DNA from: Edaphobacter acidisoli
Lineage (GTDB): Bacteria; Acidobacteriota; Terriglobia; Terriglobales; Acidobacteriaceae
NCBI RefSeq assembly: GCF_014642855.1
Contig: NZ_BMJB01000001.1
Span: forward strand, 682,001-746,000
DNA: 64,000 bases
Direction: 5' to 3'
Position 1 is the stretch's first letter. Each line of letters opens with the position of its first letter. The notes under the pieces were generated by a model. That model was given only the letters and a program-made list of their open reading frames with translations, searched no databases and had not been told where the DNA came from. A program made the translations under genes and the position numbers. This document shows positions 55,823 to 64,000 of the stretch, piece after piece.

Positions 55823-58020
55823 CAGCGCACGACCGCCTTCACCGCCGCCATATTGTCATAGCGGTCATACACACGCACGGCAATGATGTGCTCCTTCGGA
55901 TTCGCCACCGGCGTCGTCGCGGCCGGCACGTCGGCAACAAAGTCATACCGCTCAATCTGTGAGTCCGAGATCTTCCCAACCGGCTCCAAAAACTGCCACG
56001 GTCCCGCATCCACCGAGTACTCCGCATGAGCAATGGGCGAGGTCGCATCCCGCGCCTCAAGCTTCGCATGAATCTTCAATCCACCGGCCCCGCCGCCTTC
56101 CATCGTCGCGGTCAAAACCCCAGGCACCGGCGGAGTCGTATCGACCACAAACACCTCGCTCACCCGCTCACCGGTCAGAGCCTCGCTCGCCGTGTGCGAA
56201 GGCGCATCGCTCGCAACGACCTTCAGCTCATAACTCCCATCCGGCAGCAGCGCTGCATCGAAGCTGTAGTAGCTCTCCGCGATCCTGTCCTTCAGCAGCC
56301 GCCAGTTCGACTCACCCACTCCGCGATACCACACCGCATATTCCAGATCGTCGCCATTCTCATCATGCGCCGCCCATCGCACCGTGATGGCCGTCTTGTC
56401 CTTCTGCGCCAGCAGCGGAGTCGCGCTCGCCTCAGGCGTAAGGTTCACCACCTGCGCCGCCGCAGAAGGGAACGCCACCTGCACCGTCCCATTCATCTGC
56501 GCAGCCGGCGGAGCCATCCGCGCTCCAGCCTGCACCATCACCTCATCCACCACCGGAGCGACATTCTTTGTCAGGTAATTCAACCCGATCGCATCCAGCG
56601 ACCCACCCTGATGCAGCTCCGCCTTCCACTGCACATACCGTCCCGAAGGAGCCGCGACCGCGCCATCTGCCGCAACCCGCGTCCAGTCGCTCCATCCCAT
56701 CACGGGATTCTCAACATTGCCGCTGCGCACAAACAGATCAAAGCCCGCCGTACTCCCACGCACCTCCGCGCGTCCCCACTCGGAGAACTCCTTCGCATCA
56801 AACACCTGGCTCGTATACGTTGCATTCGGCGCCGCCACATCGCCCAGCACGAATACCTTCCCGCTATTGCTCGTCGCCACCAGCAGCCCATCCTTCTCCG
56901 CTGCGAACGCCATGCCCTGCGAAGCCTCCAGGTGCGCCACATCGGTGAACTGACCGTCGCCGTCCGTATTCACGCGATACACGCGCCCGCGATTGCCCGT
57001 AGCCGCCAGCAACTCGCCGTTGTGAACAGCCAGCGCATACACCACGTCATCCTTGAGCGTCAGCAACTTCATCGGAGTGCCGTCCGGCGCAATCTTATAA
57101 ATCTCGCTCCCATCCGGCACCAGCGTGTTCGTCCCGGCAGCCGAAGCCGATCCCGGCTGCGAGAACGTAATCGTTATCCCCACCGTCCCCGTCACCGGCA
57201 GAGGCGGCAGCGGAGCACGCCCCGTCCCCACGCCCGCCGCATACACATTGCCCGCCGCATCCATCGCCAGCGAAGTAATCTCGCGCCGCGTCGCCGCATA
57301 CACCGCAAACGGCTTCGCATCGCGCGCCGTCGTCGAGATCTTGTAGATCACACCCGACCCATCGCTGCCCGCCCACAGCGTCCCATCCGGCGCCATCAGC
57401 AGGCAGCGAATATGCTGGTCCGCCGTCTTGAACAGCACCTCCGCCTTGCCGCCACCGGCAGGCACCCGATACACCACGGCAGGCGCGCCCGCAGCCACAT
57501 ACGCCGCGCCGTCCTTGCCCGCAGCCAGGCCCCAAAGATACTTCGGCTTCTCCTCCGTCGTAGAAGGATCAAACAACACCGTAGCCGCGCCACCACCAGC
57601 GGGAACCTTGTACACCTTCCCATCCGGAGAAGTCGCCGCCAGCACGCTTCCATCCGGCAGCACAGTCAGCGCCTGCACAGCCAGTTCTTTACTCTCGAAT
57701 ATCTGCGTCGCCTTCCCATCCGGCGAGACGCGCATCACCGCCGCCGAGCCCGCAGCCGTTCCACCCATCCCCACATAGGCGTTGCCCGCCGAATCCGTCC
57801 CCATCGCCCAGACGTAATTCTTGCCCGTCGCATAGAGCAGGGAAGTCGCCGGTCCAGCCTCCAGCCTTCCATCGCTTCTGATTGCAACGCCGTCAGTCGA
57901 GCCCTTCTCCATCTCGTCGTAGCTGTTCACACTCCACAGCTTCGTTCCCTGAGCATGAGCCAGAACCGGCAGCAACGTGACACCCAACACAAACCCAGCA
58001 GCAAAAACCCGTCGCATCAT
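55822..58020 (-). CDS. Large secreted beta-propeller protein
   Basis: 732 aa with a signal peptide (to about 24, AHAQGT). Residues about 60-400 contain repeated SMP/NHL-like blades with turns such as DSAGNAYVG, PDGSVLAAT, PDGKVYKV and DAAGNVYAAG, each about 40 residues. The C-terminal third is beta-rich with Fibronectin-like segments (AVWYRGVGESNW, SYELKVVASDAPSH). It is probably periplasmic or surface-associated and binds a ligand or matrix; no catalytic motif is visible. It is coupled (TGATG) to the downstream TRIC gene. The upstream intergenic region carries palindromic repeat copy 3. Confidence 0.7.
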   Translation of the reverse strand: MMRRVFAAGFVLGVTLLPVLAHAQGTKLWSVNSYDEMEKGSTDGVAIRSDGRLEAGPATSLLYATGKNYVWAMGTDSAGNAYVGMGGTAAGSAAVMRVSPDGKATQIFESKELAVQALTVLPDGSVLAATSPDGKVYKVPAGGGAATVLFDPSTTEEKPKYLWGLAAGKDGAAYVAAGAPAVVYRVPAGGGKAEVLFKTADQHIRCLLMAPDGTLWAGSDGSGVIYKISTTARDAKPFAVYAATRREITSLAMDAAGNVYAAGVGTGRAPLPPLPVTGTVGITITFSQPGSASAAGTNTLVPDGSEIYKIAPDGTPMKLLTLKDDVVYALAVHNGELLAATGNRGRVYRVNTDGDGQFTDVAHLEASQGMAFAAEKDGLLVATSNSGKVFVLGDVAAPNATYTSQVFDAKEFSEWGRAEVRGSTAGFDLFVRSGNVENPVMGWSDWTRVAADGAVAAPSGRYVQWKAELHQGGSLDAIGLNYLTKNVAPVVDEVMVQAGARMAPPAAQMNGTVQVAFPSAAAQVVNLTPEASATPLLAQKDKTAITVRWAAHDENGDDLEYAVWYRGVGESNWRLLKDRIAESYYSFDAALLPDGSYELKVVASDAPSHTASEALTGERVSEVFVVDTTPPVPGVLTATMEGGGAGGLKIHAKLEARDATSPIAHAEYSVDAGPWQFLEPVGKISDSQIERYDFVADVPAATTPVANPKEHIIAVRVYDRYDNMAAVKAVVR

Positions 58021-58075
58021 CGTGAATCGAGTCTAAAACAAGCGGCCCGTATAGAAGAAAGCTCGTCACAAAACA

Positions 58076-58148
58076 ACGACCACGGATTGCGCGGATAGAC
58101 ACGGATTTTTTGTCTTTATCCGTGCTCATCCGTGAAATCCATGGTCGC
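58076..58148. repeat. Palindromic CGGAT element (copy 3)
   Basis: Arms at about 58078-58107 (GACCACGGATT, GCGCGGATA, GACACGGAT) and 58118-58146 (ATCCGTG, ATCCGTGAAATCC, ATGGTCG). CGGAT motifs recur every 10 nt and pair with their complements. It occupies the gap between the beta-propeller gene and the alcohol dehydrogenase. Confidence 0.8.
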
Positions 58149-58171
58149 TCTTAAGCCGTTTTCGAAGCCGG

Positions 58172-59179
58172 TCAGTTCGCCAGCACCGCGCGATACCGCA
58201 CCTGGTTCTTCTTCACCTTGGCCACAGCATCGTTCGCCTTGGCCATCGCAAATTTTTCCGTGAGGGCCTTGACGTTGTGCCGCGCCGCAACGTCAAGCAT
58301 CTCGTGCAGGTCATGCGGACTTCCCGTCGGACTGCCCGCAACTGCCTTCTGTCCACCAATCAGCGAGAACCCCTGCAACTGCATCGGCGCCTCACCCACG
58401 CCCAGAATGCACAGCACGCCCTTTGGCCGCAGAGCAGCCACATAAGCCTGCCAATCCAGGTCCGCGCTCACCGTCGAAAGAATCAGGTCAAACGCCCCGG
58501 CCACCTTCTTGAGCGCACCCGTATCGCGCGTATTCACAAAGTTGTGCGCGCCCAGCGACTTCGCCTCGGCCTCTTTGTCCTTCGCGGTCGAAAACGCCGT
58601 CACCTCCGCGCCGAACGCCCGCGCAAACTGCAACCCCAGGTGTCCCAACCCACCAATCCCAATCACACCCACACGCGACGAAGGCCGCACACCGTGGTTC
58701 CGCAGCGGCGAGTACACCGTAATCCCCGCGCACATCAGCGGAGCCGCGTTCTCACTCTCCAGCGCCGCAGGCACAGGAATAGCAAACCGCGCATTCACCC
58801 GAATCTTGTCCGCGTAGCCTCCATTGCGTCCCACGCAGGTCGGCTGCGCCTTTGCGCACAGATGCTCATCGCCCTGCCTGCACCACTCGCAGACGCCGCA
58901 GCTATCCGCCTGCCAGCCCACGCCCACGCGCTCGCCCATCTTCAGGCCAGTCACGTCAGCGCCAACGCCCACCACCGTGCCCACAATCTCGTGTCCCGGA
59001 ATAAACGGATACTTCGTGAAGCCCCAATCGTTGTCGATCAGATGAACATCACTATGGCAGACCCCGCAGTGCGAAATCTTGATCTCCACCTCGTGCCGCC
59101 CAAGCTCACCCGGATCGTACTTGTAGGGCAACAAATGCGCACCCGCAGCGTGCACTGCCAATCCATGAATCTCGCTCAT
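58172..59179 (-). CDS. Zinc-dependent alcohol dehydrogenase
   Basis: 335 aa medium-chain dehydrogenase. Catalytic-zinc Cys in SHCGVCHSDVHLID and the Glu-bearing GHEIVGTVVGVG; structural-zinc cysteines in DSCGVCEWCRQGDEHLC; Rossmann motif VIGIGGLGHLGLQFA. It reads like the CAD/YahK aldehyde-reductase branch. It interconverts alcohols and aldehydes in the cytoplasm, with NADP likely given the branch. Monocistronic; the 108-nt gap to the next gene (59180-59287) shows nothing further. Confidence 0.9.
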   Translation of the reverse strand: MSEIHGLAVHAAGAHLLPYKYDPGELGRHEVEIKISHCGVCHSDVHLIDNDWGFTKYPFIPGHEIVGTVVGVGADVTGLKMGERVGVGWQADSCGVCEWCRQGDEHLCAKAQPTCVGRNGGYADKIRVNARFAIPVPAALESENAAPLMCAGITVYSPLRNHGVRPSSRVGVIGIGGLGHLGLQFARAFGAEVTAFSTAKDKEAEAKSLGAHNFVNTRDTGALKKVAGAFDLILSTVSADLDWQAYVAALRPKGVLCILGVGEAPMQLQGFSLIGGQKAVAGSPTGSPHDLHEMLDVAARHNVKALTEKFAMAKANDAVAKVKKNQVRYRAVLAN

Positions 59180-59287
59180 CAGAAACTTTTCCTTTCGCCC
59201 CGAGCGTGAATCGCTGAAGCGCAGTCTAGATGCTACAACACCACCCTGAGTAAAAACATCAATCGGCCAGAGGTCTGGCCAACGCCT

Positions 59288-61138
59288 CTACTGGCGTATA
59301 TCCAGATGCAACACCTCCGACCCGCTCACCGCGTAATCGGTCGCGGCAGAACCCGCCACCAGCGCACTCTCGCCCGATAGTTGCACCTTATCAGCAGCCT
59401 TCAGCGGCTCCAGAACATTCGCCATCGAGATCGGCACCGAAGGCAGCGCTTCGCCATCCATTACCGCCTGCGGCGCATGGTCCAGCAGCGTCACATAAAC
59501 ACGATCGTTCGCGTGCGCGCGGTTTAATTCAGCAACAGTATCGGCCAATCCAATCGCGTGCTTCGCGCCAGTCATCGCTGTCATCTTGTCCACGGTCGCG
59601 CCATCGCTCACCACCACACGCATCGGCCCAGGCGTCAGCACATCCGGCAGCTTCACCTTCAGCTTCACCATCCTCGCCGCAGCCTGGTACGGATGCAGCA
59701 TCGTCTCGACCTCAATCGTGTCGCCCGCACGCGCCTCCGTCGTACTCAACCGCGCCGAATCAATCGCCGCAGTCTCTCGCTCCGGAACGGCCTCGACCTT
59801 CAGCTTCAACCCCGTCACCACCGGCTGCTGCCGCTCATTGTCATACACCTTGCTGAACGCCTGATTCACAAACAACGCTGTATTAATCGCCGCAGGATTC
59901 ATCCCGTTCGACGTCATCACTCCATCAAGCTTCACATCCGGCAGCCCTTTAATCCCCAACTCGCCCGTCACGCGATAACTCATCTCCGACGCCGACTCGT
60001 TCGTCGCCGACAGCGTCTGGTACACCGACACCAGCACCGCCGAAGGCGTCAGAGCGCGATTATCCAGCACTGAGAAGTGATACGTTCTCGACTCCTCCGG
60101 CGCCACCACCTCGACCTCCACCGGAATCATCCGCGCCTTCACGCCAAATTGGCCCATAATCGCCGCCGCGCGGTCTTCCGTAAAAGCTCCTACCGTCTGC
60201 GTCGTATTAATAATCTTGAATGCATTCAGTGGCGAAGCCAGTGTCGTCACCACCGTCGCCTTCGTCATCGGCATATTCACCGGCCCATACTGCGTAATCG
60301 GGTGCCCGCAAGCCAGCAGGCGCTTCGGGTCCACATACGTCACCGTGCACGTCCCCGACATCGACAGGTCGCCCTCAATCAGCACCATGCTCACCGAGCT
60401 ACCCGGCACCAGCGGCTCCGGCTGCACCGCATTCGGATCAGCGCCACCCAGCCCAGCTACCGGAGTCAACCCCATCGCCTTAAAACGGTCCGCAAACCGC
60501 GCTACCGCATCCTGACTGAACCCGCTCATCACCAGCGGAGTCTCAATCGGCCGCATCTCCGGCGAACTGTTTACTGCCGCCTGTGTACTCCGCACACTGG
60601 GCTTGTCGAAAAGAGAGGAACCCGTCGTTGCATTTGCCGCAGCATTAGAAAAACCCCGGTCTCGCGCCTCCGCGGCAATCTCCCCATCCCGCACCTGCAG
60701 CATCGACTCAATCGGCGTAATCCCGGCAATCGGCTCTTTGCTGAACTCGCCAATCCTGTAGCTCAACGCTCCCACGAGCTTGCCATCGATATACACCGGA
60801 CTCCCACTCATGCCCGCAACCACGCCCGTATACTCCGGCTTGCTCCCGCGCAGCTTCGCCAGAATCAAATCCCGCCCCGGCCCCAGCGAGTTGTGAAGCA
60901 CGCCCAGAATCTCCACCGCCATCGGCTCCGGCGTCACACCCTGAAACACCGTATAAGCCACACCCATCTCTCCAGCCTTCACATCCTTCAGCGGAAAGAC
61001 CTCCGTCACCTTAGGCGGAGCCGGCGGCAAAGCAGCAGGCGAACCCGCACCAGCCGCAGAAACCTGCGCCACGCAAACCGCACCTGTCGCGCCCAAAGCC
61101 AAGGCCGCAAAAACACCGCACGCCTTCACGCGCGTCAT
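59288..61138 (-). CDS. SpoIVB-like (S55) secreted serine peptidase family protein
   Basis: 616 aa from ATG 61138, which lies at the edge of a repeat; GTG 61129 is an alternative. A signal peptide follows (KACGVFAALALGATGAVCVA). The S55 signature is present: Ser113 in AGMSGSPVYIDGKLVG and His279 in LLACGHPITQYGP. Family members are known mainly as SpoIVB of sporulating Firmicutes. The C-terminal half (about 300-616) is beta-rich and of unknown fold. Likely a periplasmic or surface protease or its inactive relative. The longer frame to 61372 reads through repeat DNA and is not supported. Confidence 0.75.
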   Translation of the reverse strand: MTRVKACGVFAALALGATGAVCVAQVSAAGAGSPAALPPAPPKVTEVFPLKDVKAGEMGVAYTVFQGVTPEPMAVEILGVLHNSLGPGRDLILAKLRGSKPEYTGVVAGMSGSPVYIDGKLVGALSYRIGEFSKEPIAGITPIESMLQVRDGEIAAEARDRGFSNAAANATTGSSLFDKPSVRSTQAAVNSSPEMRPIETPLVMSGFSQDAVARFADRFKAMGLTPVAGLGGADPNAVQPEPLVPGSSVSMVLIEGDLSMSGTCTVTYVDPKRLLACGHPITQYGPVNMPMTKATVVTTLASPLNAFKIINTTQTVGAFTEDRAAAIMGQFGVKARMIPVEVEVVAPEESRTYHFSVLDNRALTPSAVLVSVYQTLSATNESASEMSYRVTGELGIKGLPDVKLDGVMTSNGMNPAAINTALFVNQAFSKVYDNERQQPVVTGLKLKVEAVPERETAAIDSARLSTTEARAGDTIEVETMLHPYQAAARMVKLKVKLPDVLTPGPMRVVVSDGATVDKMTAMTGAKHAIGLADTVAELNRAHANDRVYVTLLDHAPQAVMDGEALPSVPISMANVLEPLKAADKVQLSGESALVAGSAATDYAVSGSEVLHLDIRQ

Positions 61139-61400
61139 TCTGAGCGCAGCGAAGAACCCCCGCATTTTCTCTGGAGCGCCCATGCGCTCGCCCGAAGCAG
61201 AAGTACGCCAGGTGTCCATCACATGAGCGGGGGCGAGCCACAACTCCAATCGCCAAAGGCGCGCCGTCATACCAGCCTGGGGCGTAGCCCCAGGTACGGT
61301 TTTCGAAGAAATAAAAGAGGGCTGAAAGCCCGACTCATCCCGCACCCAACCCTGAATCTTTCCCATACGCATCCCGTCTCAGTCTTCAAGACTAGCAAGA
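61125..61400. repeat. Composite dispersed-repeat region upstream of the S55 gene
   Basis: On the minus strand it contains a GCGGGGGTTCTTCGCTGCG / CTCAGAATGAC block, whose translation GFFAALRMT recurs in many acidobacterial predictions as I recall. Palindromes CTGGGGCGTAGCCCCAG (about 61267-61283) and GGGCTGAAAGCCC (about 61319-61331) also lie here. Consistent with at least two repeat families joined end to end. Copy number elsewhere was not checked. Confidence 0.5.
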
Positions 61401-61471
61401 CTCGCGCAGGTTAGCCCCACTCACCAACATGCCCGCATCTCGTCCAACACAAATGGAGTAAAGTTTTCCTG

Positions 61472-62683
61472 ATGATGACCCACTCCAACCGCACGCCCTC
61501 GAAGCTGCTCCTCCTTCTCAGCGCCCTTTTATTCGCGCTTCCCGCTGTTCCGGCCCAGACCGACGCGCAGCAATCGAGCGGCGCGTCCACCCAACAAAAC
61601 GGCACGCAAAACGGAACCCAGCAGCAGCCACAGGACCAGGCCGAACCAGGCCCGACGACCGACAATGGCGGTATCATCGTCCGCAAAAAGTCCACCGACA
61701 ACACGCCGCCACCCCCGCCCGCGCCCGCCGAGCCCAAGGTCAAAAACCCCGACAACGCCACCTATTCACTCCGCGTCGACGTCCCCGTCGTCCGTCTCGA
61801 CGTCAACGTCATCCTCGACAAGACCCACCAGTTCGTCCCCGGCCTCAAGCCCGGCAACTTCCTCATCCTCGAAGACGGCGTCCCCCAGACCATCACCAGC
61901 GTCCGCACCACCCAGGCCCCCATCACCGCCGTCATGCTGCTCGAGTTCGCCGCCAACAGCTACTACTACATCTACGACATGCAGAACGCGGCCTACACCT
62001 TCTTCCAGACCCTCAAGCCCGACGACTACGTCGCCGTCATGACCTACGACCTCAAGACCCACATCCTCACCGACTTCACCAACAACAAGGACATCATCGC
62101 CCAGGCGCTCCAGTCCCTCGTCATCCCCACCTTCTCCGACACCGACATGTTCGACGCCCTCTACGAGACCCTCGACCGTCTCAGCCGCGTCCCCGGCCGC
62201 AAATACGTCATCCTCATCGGCACCGGCCGCGACACCTTCTCCAAGCTCACGCTCGACAAGATGCTCGCCAAGATCAAAGCCACACCCAACGTCACCATCT
62301 TCACCATCGGCACCGGCGCCTGGCTCAACGAGATGTACGGCGGCCAGGGCGGCATGATGAGCAGCATGCGCGACCTCAACTACCTCCAGGCCCAGAACCA
62401 GCTCAAAACCTTCGCCGCCATGACCGGCGGCCTCAGCTTCAGCCCCGTCTTCCAGGGCGAGCTACCCGACATCTTCAACCAGATCAACGCCTCCATCCGC
62501 AACCAGTACGTCCTCACCTACCGGCCCACCAACACAGCCGACAACGGGGCCTACCGCCACGTCAAAGTCCTCTTAGTCGACAACGAAGGCCACCCCCTCC
62601 GTATGCAGGACGAAAAAGGCAAGCCGCAGAAGTACTCCATCATCACCCGCGATGGCTACTACGCCAAACTCCCCGTCGAGTAG
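61472..62683 (+). CDS. VWFA-related secreted protein (Acidobacteria type)
   Basis: 403 aa from ATG 61472 (ATG 61475 also possible). A signal peptide precedes a Gln/Asn- and Pro-rich linker (about 30-85). The core starts YSLRVDVPVVRLDVNVI and continues with LEDGVPQTITSVRTTQ, then a von Willebrand A domain containing MLLEFAANS and DYVAVMTYD. These match the VWFA-related Acidobacterial domain I know as TIGR03436. Its MIDAS-like residues are partly changed. Function unknown; such proteins are numerous in Acidobacteria. Useful here mainly as a taxonomic marker. Confidence 0.8.
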   Translation: MMTHSNRTPSKLLLLLSALLFALPAVPAQTDAQQSSGASTQQNGTQNGTQQQPQDQAEPGPTTDNGGIIVRKKSTDNTPPPPPAPAEPKVKNPDNATYSLRVDVPVVRLDVNVILDKTHQFVPGLKPGNFLILEDGVPQTITSVRTTQAPITAVMLLEFAANSYYYIYDMQNAAYTFFQTLKPDDYVAVMTYDLKTHILTDFTNNKDIIAQALQSLVIPTFSDTDMFDALYETLDRLSRVPGRKYVILIGTGRDTFSKLTLDKMLAKIKATPNVTIFTIGTGAWLNEMYGGQGGMMSSMRDLNYLQAQNQLKTFAAMTGGLSFSPVFQGELPDIFNQINASIRNQYVLTYRPTNTADNGAYRHVKVLLVDNEGHPLRMQDEKGKPQKYSIITRDGYYAKLPVE

Positions 62684-62782
62684 GTAGCGTCTCAGTTTGA
62701 ATCCAGTCATCCTTGCGTCCGGGTTAGTAAGCTGGGCATTTTCTATTGCGTTGCCCGCTGCCATCTTGAGAGGATGGCAGCT

Positions 62783-63220
62783 ATGAAGCCTATGGATGCC
62801 AGGATGAGGATGGTCATGGTGTGGGCTGTTTCACTATTTGCCTGCCTGATGCCACACCCTCTATTGGGCGATCGATGGCAACAACTCTTCCATCAGCCGC
62901 TGTTTCTCCTCATCGTGCCGGTAGCGCTGGCGTGCCTCTCACTGCTTGTTCCAGTGCGAACACCCATGAGCGAGGAAGAAGAAGAAGATCGCTTGGAGCG
63001 CAAAAGAAAGGCCTCAGGATGGCAGGTGCTGCTCATCCTAAGCAGCCTGCTCACTGTGTTCTTTGGATGGTGCCTCGTCGATGCCTGCCGTGATACTTCC
63101 GTGCAGCAGGCGGAGCGGGTAAGGGATTGCCTTGAGTTTTTCGGCTTGACGGTACTTCCGCTGTTGGGTGTGTGGGTTGCGCTCTTGAAGCTGAAGCGCC
63201 TTGGCCATCTTTGGTATTAG
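62783..63220 (+). CDS. Small four-helix membrane protein of unknown function
   Basis: 145 aa from ATG 62783 (GAGAGG 9 nt upstream; ATG 62774 is possible but too close to that site). Four hydrophobic segments (VMVWAVSLFACLM, PLFLLIVPVALACLSLLVPV, VLLILSSLLTVFFGWCLV, FFGLTVLPLLGVWVALL) surround an acidic loop EEEEEDRLERKRK. Inner-membrane protein. No family recognised and no clear operon. Confidence 0.6.
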   Translation: MKPMDARMRMVMVWAVSLFACLMPHPLLGDRWQQLFHQPLFLLIVPVALACLSLLVPVRTPMSEEEEEDRLERKRKASGWQVLLILSSLLTVFFGWCLVDACRDTSVQQAERVRDCLEFFGLTVLPLLGVWVALLKLKRLGHLWY

Positions 63221-63283
63221 TCGTCCTGCCACTTCCTGCAAACTCAAGCTTCAGCCGTAAGTTTTTGAACGGAGGTTTTCAGC

Positions 63284-63553
63284 ATGTGCAGAAACATCAA
63301 AATGCTCTTCAACTTCGATCCGCCCGTCACCCCAGACGAAGTGCAAGCGGCCTCGCTCCAGTTCGTCCGAAAGATCACCGGCTTTAACAAGCCATCCAGG
63401 GCGAACGAAGCGGCGTTCACGGCTGCGATCAGCGCCATCGCCGGCATCTCGACCGAGCTTCTCCTCTCGCTCGAAACCAACGCGCCCCCAAGGAACCGGG
63501 AAGAAGAGGCAGCCAAAGCCAAAGCACGAAACGCCGAAAGATTCCCCGTGTGA
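63284..63553 (+). CDS. DUF2277 family protein
   Basis: 89 aa from ATG 63284, with GGAGG upstream. It begins MCRNIKMLFNFDPPVTPDEV, the family signature, and continues with AASLQFVRKITGFNKPSRAN and a charged C-terminus. Function of DUF2277 is unknown; members are small, cytoplasmic and widely spread. Nearby genes give no clue. Confidence 0.85.
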   Translation: MCRNIKMLFNFDPPVTPDEVQAASLQFVRKITGFNKPSRANEAAFTAAISAIAGISTELLLSLETNAPPRNREEEAAKAKARNAERFPV

Positions 63554-63663
63554 CCCCTCATCTCCAATAACCAGACAGGAAAAACGCACAGGCATACGGA
63601 ACTCTAAGCGAGCCGCCTCCGTAGCTACTATCAGGAAAATGAATCTCCACCTCGGAGCGTTCC

Positions 63664-64000
63664 GTGCCTTCGACTCGCAGAGAGTTCCTCAAAGATTCTG
63701 CCGCGCTATCCATGCTGGCTGCCTCCCCGTCGATTGCCTTCAGCACGAACGAGACCACCCCCTTGCAGTCTCAGACGAGCAAGACGGCCCAGGCCCTTGG
63801 CTTGCCCGGATTTGTCGCCGGCGTTGTCAGGGATGGCAAACTCGACACGGTGCAGGCCGAGGGCTACGCTGACCTCGAACAGCGAACGCCGATGCAACGC
63901 GACCACATCTTCTATGTGGCATCCCTCACAAAAACCTTCACCGCCGTCATGATGATGCAGTACGTCCAGGAGAAGAAGATCTCCCTGGATGACTATCTCC
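63664..64000 (+). CDS. Secreted beta-lactamase-like serine hydrolase (S12), 3' end cut by window edge
   Basis: The first 112 residues from GTG 63664 (GGAG 6 nt upstream). TRREFLKDSAALSMLAASPS is a Tat signal. After it the frame shows GLPGFVAGVVRDGKLDTVQA, then YADLEQRTPMQRDHIFYVA followed by SLTK, the SxxK nucleophile motif of S12 serine hydrolases/penicillin-binding proteins. The rest lies beyond the window, so whether it is an esterase, DD-peptidase or beta-lactamase cannot be told. Confidence 0.8.
   Translation, partial: MPSTRREFLKDSAALSMLAASPSIAFSTNETTPLQSQTSKTAQALGLPGFVAGVVRDGKLDTVQAEGYADLEQRTPMQRDHIFYVASLTKTFTAVMMMQYVQEKKISLDDYL

Noticed and set aside
56026..58098. 690-aa plus-strand frame opposite the beta-propeller gene
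   Set aside because: Almost pure Arg/His/Pro/Ile composition; mirror of a coding strand with a signal peptide and propeller repeats.
61139..61372. N-terminal extension of the S55 protease up to 61372
   Set aside because: The extension is the translation of dispersed-repeat DNA and would bury the signal peptide about 80 residues inside the protein.

Overview
The window looks like chromosomal DNA of an acidobacterium, probably Terriglobia (Granulicella/Edaphobacter/Terriglobus relatives). The basis is indirect: high GC, an Acidobacteria-type VWFA-related secreted protein, secreted GH2/GH20/sulfatase enzymes, Tat-signal oxidoreductases, and a repeat reading GFFAALRMT in translation that I recall as common in acidobacterial intergenic DNA. 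No tRNA, rRNA, CRISPR array, phage module or IS transposase was seen. The outer-membrane genes lpxD, lolCE/lolD and a TolC-type protein show a Gram-negative envelope.

Layout. 0-16.6 kb: a secreted peptidoglycan-binding protein, an HtrA/Deg protease, an M20 peptidase coupled to truA, a secreted GH2 glycosidase, a TolC-type protein, an N-carbamoylputrescine amidase with a small low-GC neighbour, an atypical glutamine synthetase, holB, an S4 RNA-binding protein, a Tat aldo/keto reductase and tmk. 16.7-21.8 kb: a tiny membrane ORF, a lipoprotein, then GH20 beta-hexosaminidase overlapping a sulfatase (a candidate sulfated amino-sugar module) and a response regulator with a PAS-like output. 21.8-29.9 kb: lpxD, heme A synthase, proC, a degenerate sigma54-type AAA+ regulator, bacilliredoxin, murB and modABC. 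29.9-40.2 kb: thrC-thrB, trxA, a CBS-domain membrane protein coupled to dppB, dppC further on, an antisense WcaI-type glycosyltransferase between them, a phosphodiesterase, and an H-NOX sensor next to a peroxiredoxin-like protein.

40.2-52.4 kb is a proteostasis block: lon, clpX, clpP, tig (with a His-rich N-terminus) and clpC, interrupted by a YcxB-like gene, an anchored aldose-epimerase-like protein, a family-5 uracil-DNA glycosylase and a YtxH protein. 52.6-64 kb: a Lol lipoprotein exporter with an extra small membrane protein between its genes, a TRIC channel coupled to a secreted beta-propeller protein, a Zn alcohol dehydrogenase, a SpoIVB-like (S55) secreted protease behind a composite repeat, the VWFA protein, a small membrane protein, a DUF2277 protein and the start of a secreted serine hydrolase.

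The most interesting signals are: (i) an H-NOX protein whose GTG start is fixed by a promoter and whose haem and zinc-thiol residues fall at canonical positions, beside a thiol peroxidase; (ii) three copies of a palindromic element with CGGAT motifs about every 10 nt, one enlarged and sitting inside modABC; (iii) an 8-bp tandem repeat inside lolC/E that could shift the reading frame; (iv) a bacterial enhancer-binding protein lacking both GAFTGA and the Walker B glutamate; (v) the coupled GH20-sulfatase pair. Nothing here is plainly a wholly new defence or biosynthetic system.
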